Source of the DNA: Planococcus rifietoensis
GTDB lineage: Bacteria; Bacillota; Bacilli; Bacillales_A; Planococcaceae
NCBI RefSeq assembly: GCF_001465795.2
Contig: NZ_CP013659.2
Coordinates: forward strand, 1,878,501-1,942,500
DNA: 64,000 nucleotides
Direction: 5' to 3'
The notes under the pieces were generated by a model. The model was not told where the DNA came from. It saw only the letters and a list, made by a program, of their open reading frames with translations, and ran no database searches. Positions 9,578 to 19,044 of this stretch are shown in pieces. Made by a program: the position numbers and the translations under genes. Position 1 is the stretch's first letter. Each line of letters opens with the position of its first letter.

Positions 9578-10367
9578 ACCAGCCAAAATCTACTTGGCGT
9601 TCGTCTTTTTTATTCTCTATGCCCCGATCTTCTATTTGATTTTTTATTCCTTCAATAGCGGCGGCACTATGTCCGGCTTTGAAGATTTCACATGGGAGCA
9701 TTACGCGGCCGTATTCAATGACACGCGCCTGCTCATCATCGTCTTGAACACCGTCATCGTCGCTTTGCTGTCTGCGCTCATCTCGACAGCGATTGGCGTA
9801 CTTGGCGCCATCGGCATCATTTTCCTGCGCAATCGGAAAATGCGCAACGCTGTCTTATCGTTGAACACCGTGTTGATCGTCAGCCCGGATGTCATCATCG
9901 GGGCATCGTTTCTGATTCTCTTCACGATGGTCGGCGTCAAGCTCGGCTTCGCGTCCGTCCTGGTGTCGCACATCGCCTTCAGCATCCCGATTGTCGTCAT
10001 CATGGTCTTGCCGAAACTGCAGGAAATGAGCTCAAGCTTAATAGACGCGGCAACGGACCTCGGGGCATCGCAGCGCGATATTTTGACGCGCGTCATCATC
10101 CCTTACATCAAACCGGGGATATTCGCCGGCTTTTTCCTGGCGCTGACGTATTCGCTCGATGATTTCGCCGTCACGTTCTTCGTCACCGGCAATGGTTTCG
10201 CAACATTGTCCGTTGAGATCTACTCGATGGCGCGAGCAGGTATCACGCTAACGATCAATGCCTTATCCGCTTTGATTTTCGTGGTAACGCTTGGCCTTGT
10301 CCTCGGATATTATTTCTTTAATCAGCGCTCCGGGGCGAATGCTGGAACAGGAGGAACTCGACCATGA
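9561..10367 (+). CDS. potC: Spermidine/putrescine ABC transporter permease PotC
   Basis: This is the second membrane subunit of the polyamine importer, 268 residues with about six membrane segments and the EAA loop DAATDLGASQRDILTRVIIP. The start follows AAAGGAGGGG inside the end of potB. It overlaps potD by four bases (ATGA), so the whole operon is translationally coupled. Confidence 0.94.
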   Translation: MAKLSKPAKIYLAFVFFILYAPIFYLIFYSFNSGGTMSGFEDFTWEHYAAVFNDTRLLIIVLNTVIVALLSALISTAIGVLGAIGIIFLRNRKMRNAVLSLNTVLIVSPDVIIGASFLILFTMVGVKLGFASVLVSHIAFSIPIVVIMVLPKLQEMSSSLIDAATDLGASQRDILTRVIIPYIKPGIFAGFFLALTYSLDDFAVTFFVTGNGFATLSVEIYSMARAGITLTINALSALIFVVTLGLVLGYYFFNQRSGANAGTGGTRP

Positions 10368-11440
10368 AAGGCATCATTAGAGCAAGTGCAGCGATCGTAA
10401 TCATTTCCGCCGTCCTTTTCTACGCCGTCCATCTGTTGGAAAGCAGTTCTGCCACGAGCGGCAGCGGCTCGATCTCGGTCTATAACTGGGGCGAATACAT
10501 CGATCCCGAACTGATCAGCCAATTCGAAGAAGAAACCGGCATCCAGGTCATCTACGAGACATTTGATTCGAATGAGTCGATGATGACGAAAGTCGAGCAG
10601 GGCGGAACGTCTTATGACGTTGCCATGCCTTCGGAATACGCCATCGAAAAAATGAAGGAAAACGATTTGCTGTTGCCCATTGACCACAGCAAGATCCCGA
10701 ACCTCGAAAACATTGATCCGTATTTCTTGGATTTGCCATTCGACCCCGGCAACGAATATTCGATTCCCTATTTCTGGGGCACCGTTGGCATCGCCTATAA
10801 CCCGACACTTCTTGAAGGACAGACCTTCGAAAGCTGGGATGACTTGTGGAACCCGACGCTCGAACAGGAAGTCATCTTGGTCGACAGTGCACGCGAAGTC
10901 ATCGGCATGGGCTTGAACAGCCTCGGCTATTCGCTGAACTCCACCGATCTCGGGGAATTACGCGAAGCGACCGATAAATTGAAAACACTCGGGCCCAACG
11001 TGAAAGCGATCATCGGCGATGAAATCGTTGAAATGATGCGCCGTGAGGAAGCGGCAGTTGCCGTCACCTGGTCCGGGCAAGCTGCAGATATGATGTGGAT
11101 CAACGAAGACATCGATTATGCAGTGCCGGAAGAAGGCTCCAATCTTTGGTTCGATAACATGATCATCCCGTCGACAGCCGGCAATGTCGACGGTGCGCAT
11201 CAATTCATCAATTTCATGCTTGATGCGGAAGTGGCGGCGCAAAATGCGGATTATGTCGGCTATTCTTCCCCGAATGCAGCTGCACTCGAGTTAATGGATC
11301 CTGAAGTGACAGGAGATGAGCGTTTCTATCCGACAGAAGACATGCGCGATCGCCTTGAAGTCTACGAAAACCTTGGGCTGGAAATGCTCGGCATCTACAA
11401 CGAACTGTTTTTGGAATTCAAGATGGATATGGAAAAATGA
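10364..11440 (+). CDS. potD: Spermidine/putrescine-binding protein PotD, without lipobox
   Basis: This 358-residue periplasmic-type solute-binding protein (SBP family 1/8) has the polyamine-binding start SISVYNWGEYIDPELISQFEEETG. The N-terminus is a single hydrophobic segment (about residues 4-24) with no cysteine anywhere near it. It is therefore not a classical lipoprotein; it may stay anchored by an uncleaved signal, or be cleaved after Ala. Most Gram-positive ABC binding proteins are lipoproteins, so this is noteworthy. AGGAGGAACTC precedes the ATG. It is the last gene of the operon, and a terminator follows. Confidence 0.94.
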   Translation: MKGIIRASAAIVIISAVLFYAVHLLESSSATSGSGSISVYNWGEYIDPELISQFEEETGIQVIYETFDSNESMMTKVEQGGTSYDVAMPSEYAIEKMKENDLLLPIDHSKIPNLENIDPYFLDLPFDPGNEYSIPYFWGTVGIAYNPTLLEGQTFESWDDLWNPTLEQEVILVDSAREVIGMGLNSLGYSLNSTDLGELREATDKLKTLGPNVKAIIGDEIVEMMRREEAAVAVTWSGQAADMMWINEDIDYAVPEEGSNLWFDNMIIPSTAGNVDGAHQFINFMLDAEVAAQNADYVGYSSPNAAALELMDPEVTGDERFYPTEDMRDRLEVYENLGLEMLGIYNELFLEFKMDMEK

Positions 11441-11467
11441 CAGGCAGAACTTCTGCCTGTTTTTTTC
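11441..11467 (+). terminator. Terminator of the potABCD operon
   Basis: CAGGCAGAA/TTCTGCCTG with almost no loop is followed by seven T, directly after the potD stop. Confidence 0.88.
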
Positions 11468-11547
11468 CGTTTAAATAAGGTATAGTAAATAAGTTCATAA
11501 CACCAAAATTTAGCCACACGAAATAAAAACGAGGGAAGGTTAGGCTC

Positions 11548-12741
11548 ATGGCCGTCAAATCAACTAAGTTCGCCTTATATATACTCATGTTCAATATGTT
11601 CATCGCCATGAGCGGAATCGGCCTCATCATCCCGATTATGCCCGCTTATCTGGAAACATTCGGCGTTGCAGGCCAAGCGCTCGGTACCTTGATCGCCACT
11701 TTTGCTTTTGCGCAATTTCTATTTTCGCCGATTTCCGGAGAACTCTCCGATAAATACGGGCGCAAGAACTTGATCATTTTCGGGCTGGTCATATTCGGCT
11801 TGTCGCAGCTGCTCTTCGGCATGGCAACCGAATTATGGGTTCTCTACCTCGCGCGTTTCTTCAGCGGCGTGGGTGGCGCATTCCTGATCCCTCCGATGAT
11901 GGCATTTGTGGCCGATATCACGACCTACGAGGAACGGGGCAAGGGTATGGGATTGCTCGGCGCTTCGATGTCTCTCGGTTTCATGATCGGGCCGGGCATT
12001 GGCGGCTTCTTGTCTGAAGTCAGCCTGCAATTCCCGTTCTATGTCGCGACTTCTGTCGCTTTGCTGTCCGCCTTGCTATCCTTCTTCGCCTTGCCGAATG
12101 TTAAACCGGCCGTGCAGGCTGTGGATTATAAACGAGAGAATTTATACCAGCAGATGAAACGCTCTGTCTACACACCGTATTTCGTCATGCTATTGGTGAT
12201 GTTCATCTTTGCATTCGGGCTGTCGAATTTCCAATCGACGATTGCCTTGTATGTCGATAAGCAATTCCAATTCACGCCAAAGGAAATTTCAGTCGTCATC
12301 ACAGTCGGCGGCTTTGTCGGCGTCATCGTGCAAACTTTCGTCATCGACAGTTTGTTTAAGCGTTTCGGCGAGATGCGCGTCATCCTCGTCAATCTGCTCA
12401 TTTCAGCTGCGGCAATGATCGGCATTCTCTTCGTCAACACCTTCTGGACGATTCTTTTCGTGGCAGCTGTCTTTTTCACAGCCGCCTCTCTCCTGCGCCC
12501 GGCAATCAACACGCTCATTTCTAAACTCGCTGGCGACTCGCAAGGATATGCGGCTGGGATGAACAATGCTTACATGAGTCTCGGCAATATGATCGGACCT
12601 GCGCTTGCGGGGATTCTGTTCGACATCGATATGAGCTTCCCGTATATTACCGGAACCTTCATCTTGCTCGTCTGCTTTTTCATCGCCTTTAACTGGTCGA
12701 CACGAAAAAAAGAGCTGCTGCAGGAAAGCCGCAGCAGCTGA
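11548..12741 (+). CDS. MFS drug/tetracycline-type efflux transporter (12 TM)
   Basis: This is a 397-residue proton-driven exporter of the DHA1 family, similar in character to NorA/Bmr/TetA(L)-type pumps. Motif A is GELSDKYGRKNLI after the second membrane segment, and the antiporter motif C-like stretch GASMSLGFMIGPGIGG is present in segment 5. Twelve membrane segments are predicted. The ATG is preceded by GGGAAGG. The substrate cannot be told from sequence. It stands alone between two terminators. Confidence 0.9.
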   Translation: MAVKSTKFALYILMFNMFIAMSGIGLIIPIMPAYLETFGVAGQALGTLIATFAFAQFLFSPISGELSDKYGRKNLIIFGLVIFGLSQLLFGMATELWVLYLARFFSGVGGAFLIPPMMAFVADITTYEERGKGMGLLGASMSLGFMIGPGIGGFLSEVSLQFPFYVATSVALLSALLSFFALPNVKPAVQAVDYKRENLYQQMKRSVYTPYFVMLLVMFIFAFGLSNFQSTIALYVDKQFQFTPKEISVVITVGGFVGVIVQTFVIDSLFKRFGEMRVILVNLLISAAAMIGILFVNTFWTILFVAAVFFTAASLLRPAINTLISKLAGDSQGYAAGMNNAYMSLGNMIGPALAGILFDIDMSFPYITGTFILLVCFFIAFNWSTRKKELLQESRSS

Positions 12742-12760
12742 ATCAACAGTTACTCAACAT

Positions 12761-12797
12761 AAAAAGCGAGACGCCATAGCGGCGTCTCGCTTTTTTT
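12761..12797. terminator. Bidirectional terminator between the MFS gene and ykuR
   Basis: AGCGAGACGCC (12765-12775) pairs perfectly with GGCGTCTCGCT (12781-12791), with A and T runs on opposite sides. Confidence 0.92.
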
Positions 12798-13912
12798 CAT
12801 CGTTGCTTGAAATAATCATAAAGGAATTTGGGCATGAACGACAGAAGCCGCTCATCAGGCGCAAGCTTGGCATGGTGCAAGCCGTAATCGGAGCCGGCCC
12901 CTGCCCAAAACATCAAAGCCGGCAGCCGTTCGGTGAAATAACCGAAATCTTCACCTGTCATCGCGGCTTTACTGCGAACAGCTTGTATGTCCGGTGCATC
13001 TTGAGCATAGCGCAAAAATGACTCAGCCAATTGTTCGTCATTATCCACTTGGCGATAATTCGCCCCGTAATCGATCGACACCTGGCATTCATAACCTTCT
13101 TCGATCGACCGACACAACGATTCAACGCGCTTTTTCACGCTTGTCATCGATTCAGGTGTCAAGGTGCGAATTGTCCCTTCCAGGCGTGCCCGTTCAGCGA
13201 TAATGTTCTGCACAGTCCCGGCAGACATCTTCCCAACCGTTAAAACGGCCGAATCCATCGGGTCGACATTGCGGCTGACGACTGTCTGCAATTGCATCAA
13301 TAAAGCCGCTGCGGCAACTGCCATATCGCGCGTCTGATGTGGGTAAGCGGCATGGCCGCCTTTGCCATGCAGATCGATGAATAATTCCGATGTGTTGGCA
13401 AACAGAAGCCCAGGCTTTGTCGCGACAGTACCGACCGGCAGTTCAGGTGCAATGTGCAGGGCGAAAAGTTCATCCGGCAAGAGATCCGGACGCTCTTTCT
13501 CAAGCCATGCCAAGAGCGGCTGTGCACCGCCTGGCCCCTCTTCTGCAGGTTGGAACAAGATCACGACATCGTTATCAAGCGGATGTTCAAGCACCTGTTC
13601 GAGCAAGCCGAGCGCGAGCGCCATATGGATATCGTGCCCACAGGCATGCATGAATCCTTCATGGCGAGAACAAAACGGCAATTGTGTTTCCTCAAGAATC
13701 GGCAACCCATCGATATCTGTGCGCCAACCGATTGTTTTTACTGGCGAACGGCCCTTTACTTTGACCACAAGTCCTGTGCGCCATTCAACCAGCTCGATGC
13801 GGTCTGGGGCCATTTTGGAAATGATGTCTTTTAAGTACCGTTGTGTTTTAAATTCCTGAAACCCGATTTCCGGAATCTCATGCAGCTCTCTCCTGATTTG
13901 AATAAGATCCAT
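12797..13912 (-). CDS. ykuR: N-acetyldiaminopimelate deacetylase (YkuR-type M20 hydrolase)
   Basis: This 371-residue M20 amidohydrolase is predicted to remove acetate from N-acetyl-LL-diaminopimelate, the late step of the acetylase route to diaminopimelate and lysine. Family signs are the [17 protein letters not shown] start, the metal-site stretches [10 protein letters not shown] and [11 protein letters not shown], and the TGEDFGYF motif. It lies 11 bases after dapH with AAGAGG as ribosome site, forming the conserved dapH-ykuR operon. Confidence 0.93.
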   Translation of the reverse strand: MDLIQIRRELHEIPEIGFQEFKTQRYLKDIISKMAPDRIELVEWRTGLVVKVKGRSPVKTIGWRTDIDGLPILEETQLPFCSRHEGFMHACGHDIHMALALGLLEQVLEHPLDNDVVILFQPAEEGPGGAQPLLAWLEKERPDLLPDELFALHIAPELPVGTVATKPGLLFANTSELFIDLHGKGGHAAYPHQTRDMAVAAAALLMQLQTVVSRNVDPMDSAVLTVGKMSAGTVQNIIAERARLEGTIRTLTPESMTSVKKRVESLCRSIEEGYECQVSIDYGANYRQVDNDEQLAESFLRYAQDAPDIQAVRSKAAMTGEDFGYFTERLPALMFWAGAGSDYGLHHAKLAPDERLLSFMPKFLYDYFKQR

Positions 13913-13923
13913 AAAAAGGCCTC

Positions 13924-14637
13924 TTACAGCTGGCGGAGTTCTTGCTTGATTTCCGTTTTCGAACGGGTTTTTTCGTCCATCAACTTCAACACGCGTGCTG
14001 GCGTGCCGCCGACAACTGCATTTTCAGGCACATCTTCGATCACGACAGCACCAGCAGCGACGACAGAGCCTTTGCCAATGCGGACGCCTTCCAAGACGAC
14101 TGCGTTCGCGCCAATCATGACATCGTCCTCAACGATTACTGGTGTAGCAGATGCAGGCTCGATTACGCCAGCAAGTACTGCACCAGCTCCGATATGGCAG
14201 TTTTTGCCGACTGTTGCACGGCCGCCCATGATGACGCCCATGTCGATCATCGTGCCATCGCCGATGACAGAACCGATATTGATGACAGCGCCCATCATGA
14301 TAATGCAATTGCTGCCGATTTCCACGTTCTCGCGGATAAACGCACCTGGTTCGATGCGTGAATTGATGTTCTTCAAGTCAAGCATCGGAATCGCTGAGTT
14401 TCTGCGATCGTTTTCCACTACGGAATCTTCGATGACTGAAGCGTGCTGTTCAAGTGCTTTTTCCACTTCAGCCCATTCGCCGAATACGGTTGCGTGATTG
14501 CCTTCTCCGAATACTTTCGAGCCTTCGCCAAAGTTAAGCGCAGCCACGCCTTCGCCTTTGACATATACTTTTACAGGCGTCGATTTCTTCGCATTCTGTA
14601 TGTACGAAATAATTTGATTTGCATCCATTTGTTCCAT
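13924..14637 (-). CDS. dapH: Tetrahydrodipicolinate N-acetyltransferase
   Basis: This 237-residue left-handed beta-helix acyltransferase acetylates tetrahydrodipicolinate with acetyl-CoA in the DAP/lysine pathway. Hexapeptide repeats run from about residue 90 to 200 ([38 protein letters not shown]). The N-terminal DapH-specific domain ([20 protein letters not shown]) and the C-terminal [11 protein letters not shown] match the Bacillus enzyme closely. AAAGAGG precedes the ATG, and a TATAAT box lies at 14672-14677. Confidence 0.96.
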   Translation of the reverse strand: MEQMDANQIISYIQNAKKSTPVKVYVKGEGVAALNFGEGSKVFGEGNHATVFGEWAEVEKALEQHASVIEDSVVENDRRNSAIPMLDLKNINSRIEPGAFIRENVEIGSNCIIMMGAVINIGSVIGDGTMIDMGVIMGGRATVGKNCHIGAGAVLAGVIEPASATPVIVEDDVMIGANAVVLEGVRIGKGSVVAAGAVVIEDVPENAVVGGTPARVLKLMDEKTRSKTEIKQELRQL

Positions 14638-14703
14638 TGATCAAAACCTCTTTCTCTCGTGTAATGGTGTTATTATATCTGATTCAGTATAATAATACAT
14701 CCT

Positions 14704-15579
14704 TTAGCTTAACAGAGTGGCATGTTTTTTGACAATATCGACAAATGCCTCAACTTGCCGGAGCTGGAAAGACGATTCATAGCCGATCAGCCATGTATCC
14801 CGGGTCAACTCAAGTTCCTGTTCGCTATTTGTCAGCGGCACCGTATGAACATCTTCTGCCCCCGTCAAGGTAATGGATGGCAAAATTGCATAGCCGATTC
14901 CGTTAACGGCCATTTGCTTGCACGTCTCGATTTGGTCTACCGTGATTTGGCGCTTCGGGTTAGAGGCAAAATGCTTTTGCCACCATTGCTGAATTTCCTC
15001 ATAATAAGTCGAATCGCTTTTGAACTGGATAAACGGCCGTTCGGTCTTCATCACTTCTTCCAGCGAACTGATTTCCTTATCGACCAAATACAAAGTGTCT
15101 TTGAATAAATGGATTTTCGGGCCTTTCCAGTCGGTCTGTCCCCGGACGATGCCGATATGGGCTTCACCGTCGTACAGGGCACGGACGATTTCAGAGCTCC
15201 AACCGGTGATCAATTGCACTTTCGCTTCCGGATACAGGGTAATGAAATCTTTTAAGACCTTTGGAAGCCAGTTCTGGCCGATGATCGACGCACAAGCAAT
15301 CTTCAAGGTACCATGCACTTTTTCGCTTAAGGTGTGCAGTTGTTCGAAAATCTCTTCCCGGCGCATTACCGCTTCCTTTGCGTACTGAATGACCAGTTCA
15401 CCGGCTGGCGTCGGCGTTAGCCCTTTTTGGGAACGCACGAACAATTGCTGGCCCCATTCCTTTTCAATCGATTGCAGCCGCTGTGACAAGGCAGGCTGCG
15501 ATAAGAAAAGCCGTTCCGCCGCTTTTCGCATATTGCCTTCTTCAGCGAGTACTTTAATAATCATTTCTTCATTTGACAT
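14704..15579 (-). CDS. ccpC: LysR-type regulator CcpC
   Basis: CcpC represses citrate synthase and aconitase genes in Bacillus and is relieved by citrate. This 291-residue protein has the N-terminal winged helix (MRKAAERLFLSQPALSQRLQ) and an effector domain with segments highly like CcpC: ASIIGQNWLPKVLKDF, LITGWSSEIVRALYDG, and RPFIQFKSDSTYYEEIQQWW. Its start overlaps the end of the upstream MFS gene by 11 bases (GGAG just before), so the two are probably co-translated. In B. subtilis ccpC directly follows the ykuL/darB neighbourhood; here an exporter gene is inserted. Confidence 0.93.
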   Translation of the reverse strand: MSNEEMIIKVLAEEGNMRKAAERLFLSQPALSQRLQSIEKEWGQQLFVRSQKGLTPTPAGELVIQYAKEAVMRREEIFEQLHTLSEKVHGTLKIACASIIGQNWLPKVLKDFITLYPEAKVQLITGWSSEIVRALYDGEAHIGIVRGQTDWKGPKIHLFKDTLYLVDKEISSLEEVMKTERPFIQFKSDSTYYEEIQQWWQKHFASNPKRQITVDQIETCKQMAVNGIGYAILPSITLTGAEDVHTVPLTNSEQELELTRDTWLIGYESSFQLRQVEAFVDIVKKHATLLS

Positions 15580-17044
15580 CCGGTTTCACTCCTTTTAACC
15601 CACGCAAGCCGAAAATCAGCAGGAAACTGACCAAAGCGCAGAGAAACGCAATGCTGTATACATTGCGCAGCCCAAAAGCCAAGGCCTCCTGCAACACCAG
15701 CTTATCCGCTTCCGGCAGCTGCACGCGCCTATCGATGCTTAAAATCGAGTTGACGGATTCCAGCGATAAATTGCTGGAATCGTCCAGCCGGTTCAATAGC
15801 GAGCTGTTCAATATGCTGCCAAGAAGCGCTACGCCGATCGTGCTGCCCAGGTTGCGCATGAACATATTAGAAGCTGTTGCCGCTCCCCGCTTGTCATATG
15901 ACACGGCGGATTGGATCGAGACGATAAAGGCGGTGCTGGTCAATCCCATCCCGACACCGACGAAGAAACTCGACATCCCTGCCCATAGCGGACCGAACCC
16001 CGGCTGCATCGTTACAAACAATACCGTTCCGAGCAGAAGGAACGATCCCCCAAGAAGCGATGTGCGGAAATACCCGATGCTGATCAAGAGCCTTCCTGAC
16101 AAGACGGAAGCGATCGGCCATCCGATAGACATTGTCGTCAATGTGAAGCCGGCGATTGCCGCGGGCTGTTCCATGACACCGGTCACATAAGCCGGCAAAT
16201 AGCTGGAAATGCCGATCAATATAATCCCTGTCGCGAGCGAAACCAGATTCGCATAGAGAATCGCCCGATTTCGCCAAATTTCAAACGGCATCATCGGATC
16301 GCTCGACGCGCGTTCTGCTTTGACAAACCAAAACAGAAACAAAGCGCCGACAATAGCAAGCAAATAAGAAGGAGCCGAGAGCCAGCCAAAAGACACGCCT
16401 CCTTCGATAAGCAGATACAACACGCTGCTCAGTGCAATCGTCAAGAACAAGGCACCCCTGTAATCGACTTTCGCCCGCTCGATGCGCACCGGTTCTTTCA
16501 AATAAATCAAGATGCCGTGCAGCGACAAGATCCCAAGCGGCAAGTTGACCCAGAATACGTATTGCCAGCCGATGGTCGCCACCAAAACACCGCCGATAGC
16601 TGGGCCGGCGATGGCCGAGATGCCCCATACGCTGGACAGGTATCCTTGAATCTTCGCCCGTTCTTCAGGAGAATAAATATCCCCAACAATCGTCGACGCA
16701 ATCGGCATGATAGCCCCAGCGCCCGCTCCTTGGATAAAACGGAAAGCGATTAATTGCTCCATCGAATCCGCTAACCCGCAGAGCCAAGAGCCAATTAAAA
16801 ACAACAGCATGCCAAAAGCGAAAATCGCTTTTCTCCCGACAAGATCGGCCAGCTTCCCATATAACAGTACAGTAACAGTACTCATCAGCAAATACGCGGA
16901 AAATACCCAACTGTATTTCGAAAACCCACCGAGGTCTGCTGCAATGCTCGGCATCGCTGTCGAGACAATGGTCGCCTCAACCGCGGAAACGAACATCGCC
17001 AGCATGACCGCAATCAAGATGAGCGGGCGTTTCGTTTGTTCCAT
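15569..17044 (-). CDS. MFS multidrug exporter, DHA2 (EmrB/QacA) family, 14 TM
   Basis: This 491-residue drug:H+ antiporter has the DHA2 motifs AVEATIVSTAMPSIAADLGG (motif D1 in segment 1), GKLADLVGRKAIF (motif A), RFIQGAGAGAIMP and GPAIGGVLVATIGWQYVFWVNLPLG (motif C and following). Fourteen membrane segments are predicted. The ATG at 17044 (MEQTKRPLIL) follows GAAGGGA. The gene lies between darB and ccpC, whose Bacillus counterparts are close neighbours, and overlaps ccpC. This suggests an insertion that brought ccpC under the same transcript. Confidence 0.9.
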   Translation of the reverse strand: MEQTKRPLILIAVMLAMFVSAVEATIVSTAMPSIAADLGGFSKYSWVFSAYLLMSTVTVLLYGKLADLVGRKAIFAFGMLLFLIGSWLCGLADSMEQLIAFRFIQGAGAGAIMPIASTIVGDIYSPEERAKIQGYLSSVWGISAIAGPAIGGVLVATIGWQYVFWVNLPLGILSLHGILIYLKEPVRIERAKVDYRGALFLTIALSSVLYLLIEGGVSFGWLSAPSYLLAIVGALFLFWFVKAERASSDPMMPFEIWRNRAILYANLVSLATGIILIGISSYLPAYVTGVMEQPAAIAGFTLTTMSIGWPIASVLSGRLLISIGYFRTSLLGGSFLLLGTVLFVTMQPGFGPLWAGMSSFFVGVGMGLTSTAFIVSIQSAVSYDKRGAATASNMFMRNLGSTIGVALLGSILNSSLLNRLDDSSNLSLESVNSILSIDRRVQLPEADKLVLQEALAFGLRNVYSIAFLCALVSFLLIFGLRGLKGVKPDVK

Positions 17045-17070
17045 ATCGATCCCTTCTTTCAACCAGCAGA

Positions 17071-17100
17071 AAAAAAGGCCTCAATGGATGAGACCTTTTT
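17071..17100 (-). terminator. Terminator of darB
   Basis: On the minus strand AAAAAGGTCTCA and TGAGGCCTTTTT pair with one mismatch around a five-base loop, just after the darB stop and before the exporter gene. Confidence 0.75.
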
Positions 17101-17107
17101 AGGGCAA

Positions 17108-17551
17108 TTATCGTTTGAACTGGTAAAGTTGTTTTTTCAATTGCTTCAAGACAATCCGTCTTGTCAGAATCCCCATGAACATTCCATCGTCATCCACTAC
17201 ACAAAGGAAGTTCTGGTCAATCACCAGATCTAAAGCTCTTTGGAAGCGGTCATTCAAATGAATCAGTGGCAGGTCGGTCTGCATAATCTCCTCGACTCGA
17301 ATATCGCCAAGTTTCTCATACTCTATATGGTCCATTCCAAGAATGGCGTCTGTGATGCGCTGGGCATTAATCAAGCCGTGAAACCGGTACTTCGCATCCA
17401 AAACCGGGATGGCTGAATAGCCGGTCTTCGTCAAAACCAATAAAGCATGCTCGGCACTATTGCCGATTTGGACATGTGCTACTTTTTCGGACGAGATGAC
17501 AAATTCTTCGATCGGGGTTTCAAGAAAATCTTTGCTCGGTAATGAAATCAT
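17108..17551 (-). CDS. darB: Cyclic di-AMP-binding CBS protein DarB (YkuL/CbpB)
   Basis: This 147-residue protein consists of two CBS domains. In B. subtilis DarB, and in Listeria CbpB, it binds c-di-AMP; the apo form stimulates the Rel alarmone synthetase and pyruvate carboxylase. The opening MISLPSKDFLETPIEEFVIS, and KVAHVQIGNSAEHALLVLTK and TRRIVLKQLKK, correspond closely to YkuL. AAAGGAGTAG precedes the ATG. With ktrC and ktrD also in this window, three parts of the c-di-AMP/K+ system are represented. Confidence 0.94.
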   Translation of the reverse strand: MISLPSKDFLETPIEEFVISSEKVAHVQIGNSAEHALLVLTKTGYSAIPVLDAKYRFHGLINAQRITDAILGMDHIEYEKLGDIRVEEIMQTDLPLIHLNDRFQRALDLVIDQNFLCVVDDDGMFMGILTRRIVLKQLKKQLYQFKR

Positions 17552-17651
17552 GTGCTCTACTCCTTTTGCATCGCATGGTCTGATGCCGAAACACTTCGAT
17601 TACATCATAACATAACACGTTTCCCGAAACTATTTAATTGGGTGTTTTGGC

Positions 17652-18419
17652 TTAAAAAGGGAATTTATTCAACCACTGGCCACCGTCTAAGGTCACGATT
17701 TCCCCATTCATATAAGCCGCTTTCTCTGACATGATAAACGCTGCCAGATCTGCCACTTCTTCCGGTTTTCCAAGCCGGCCTAAAGGAACAGATTTCAAGG
17801 TCCGCTGCATCGCTTCTTGAGACTCAAAAAGTTTATCTGCACCCCCAGTGCGTTCGATCGGGCCAGGAGCGATCCCGTTGACACGAATGCCGTATTGCGT
17901 GCCCCATTCCACTGCCAGCGTCCGGGTCAGCGACATGACACCGGCTTTAGCGGCAGCGGAATGAGCGACACCGGCTCCGGCATTCCAAGCGTACGTTGCC
18001 AGCATATTAAGTATATTCCCCTTTGTGCCATTTTCAATCCAATAATTGCCGACGGCGTGGGAACAGAAAAATGTCCCATTCAAGACGATGTCAATAACAG
18101 AGCGCCATCCATTCGGCGATAATTTTTCTGCGTGGACGATGAAATTCCCTGCCGCGTTATTGACAAGGCCATCGATCCGCCCGAATTTCTCATGCGCAAA
18201 ATTAACCATCGCCTTGGCATGTTCAGGTTCGCGGACATCCATCTGGAACGCTTCTGCCTGTCCCCGCAACCCGGATAATTTCGTCAGTGACTCATTCAGT
18301 TTTTCCATATCCCGCCCTGTAATGATGACGTTCGCCCCTTCAGCAGCAAATTTTTCTGCCATATGAAAGCCCATCCCACTGGAGCCTCCGGTCACGATTA
18401 TTGTTTGTTCACTCAACAT
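17652..18419 (-). CDS. fadH: 2,4-dienoyl-CoA reductase (YkuF/FadH), SDR family
   Basis: This is a 255-residue short-chain dehydrogenase used in beta-oxidation of unsaturated fatty acids. The cofactor motif TGGSSGMGFHMA starts at about residue 10 and NNAAGNF follows near residue 88. Here the active-site Tyr of classical SDRs is replaced by a LATYAWNAGAGVAHSAAAKAG segment, as is typical of dienoyl-CoA reductases. The C-terminal DGGQWLNKFPF also matches the family. AGGGGATG precedes the ATG. The position near darB and ykyB follows Bacillus order. Confidence 0.92.
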   Translation of the reverse strand: MLSEQTIIVTGGSSGMGFHMAEKFAAEGANVIITGRDMEKLNESLTKLSGLRGQAEAFQMDVREPEHAKAMVNFAHEKFGRIDGLVNNAAGNFIVHAEKLSPNGWRSVIDIVLNGTFFCSHAVGNYWIENGTKGNILNMLATYAWNAGAGVAHSAAAKAGVMSLTRTLAVEWGTQYGIRVNGIAPGPIERTGGADKLFESQEAMQRTLKSVPLGRLGKPEEVADLAAFIMSEKAAYMNGEIVTLDGGQWLNKFPF

Positions 18420-18545
18420 CTCAACATCCCCTTTTTTTGGATCATTTCCTGCATCATGACACTATCCGGTTTATGTACAGTGACTGAAAATTTTGATATG
18501 ATGGACAAAGACTGATCAATCCACTATTGCGAAAGGAATGAGCCC

Positions 18546-19007
18546 ATGTCCCCGACGATGAAAGATTCGGAAATCGCACAAGCCATTTTCACTGTCAACC
18601 GCCACGCTAAGACTGCTCCTGACAATCAATTTCTGTATGCATTAAAAAAACAAGCATTGAATCTGATGATCCAACAAAAACGGGCGCAAAAACTTGGCCT
18701 GCACTTCAGTAAAAACCCCCGAAAAAGCCAACAACAATCATCTGTCCTCGTGAAATGCGGCAATTATTATTTCCACATGCTTCCCAAGAAGGAAGATTTT
18801 CATTCACTTGAGCATCTTGGAGACTTGGATGAATCCTATCGTAATCCGCCGAGCCGCATGAACTTGAAGCACGCGAAAGAATTGCTTCAAAATTACACCG
18901 GGCTTGAGGCGCCGGAAAAAAAGCCTGCCATCTCGGCTTTTTCCAAACGCTACGAACCGAAAGAAATGAATCGATTCTATTCACCGAAAAAATCCTATTT
19001 TGATTGA
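18546..19007 (+). CDS. ykyB: YkyB-family protein, unknown function
   Basis: This 153-residue basic cytosolic protein shows the YkyB signatures FTVNRHAKTAPDNQFLYALK near the start, GLHFSKNPRKSQQQSSVLV, and YYFHMLPKKEDFHSLEHLG. Function is unknown in any organism I recall. AAAGGAATGAG precedes the ATG. It is divergent from fadH, as in B. subtilis, and followed by a terminator. Confidence 0.9.
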   Translation: MSPTMKDSEIAQAIFTVNRHAKTAPDNQFLYALKKQALNLMIQQKRAQKLGLHFSKNPRKSQQQSSVLVKCGNYYFHMLPKKEDFHSLEHLGDLDESYRNPPSRMNLKHAKELLQNYTGLEAPEKKPAISAFSKRYEPKEMNRFYSPKKSYFD

Positions 19008-19013
19008 TCAGCC

Positions 19014-19041
19014 CGGCGGTCCTGCACTGCCGGTTTTTTTG
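19014..19041 (+). terminator. Terminator of ykyB
   Basis: CCGGC and GCCGG arms with a partly paired interior are followed by seven T, immediately after the ykyB stop. Confidence 0.75.
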
Positions 19042-19044
19042 TGC

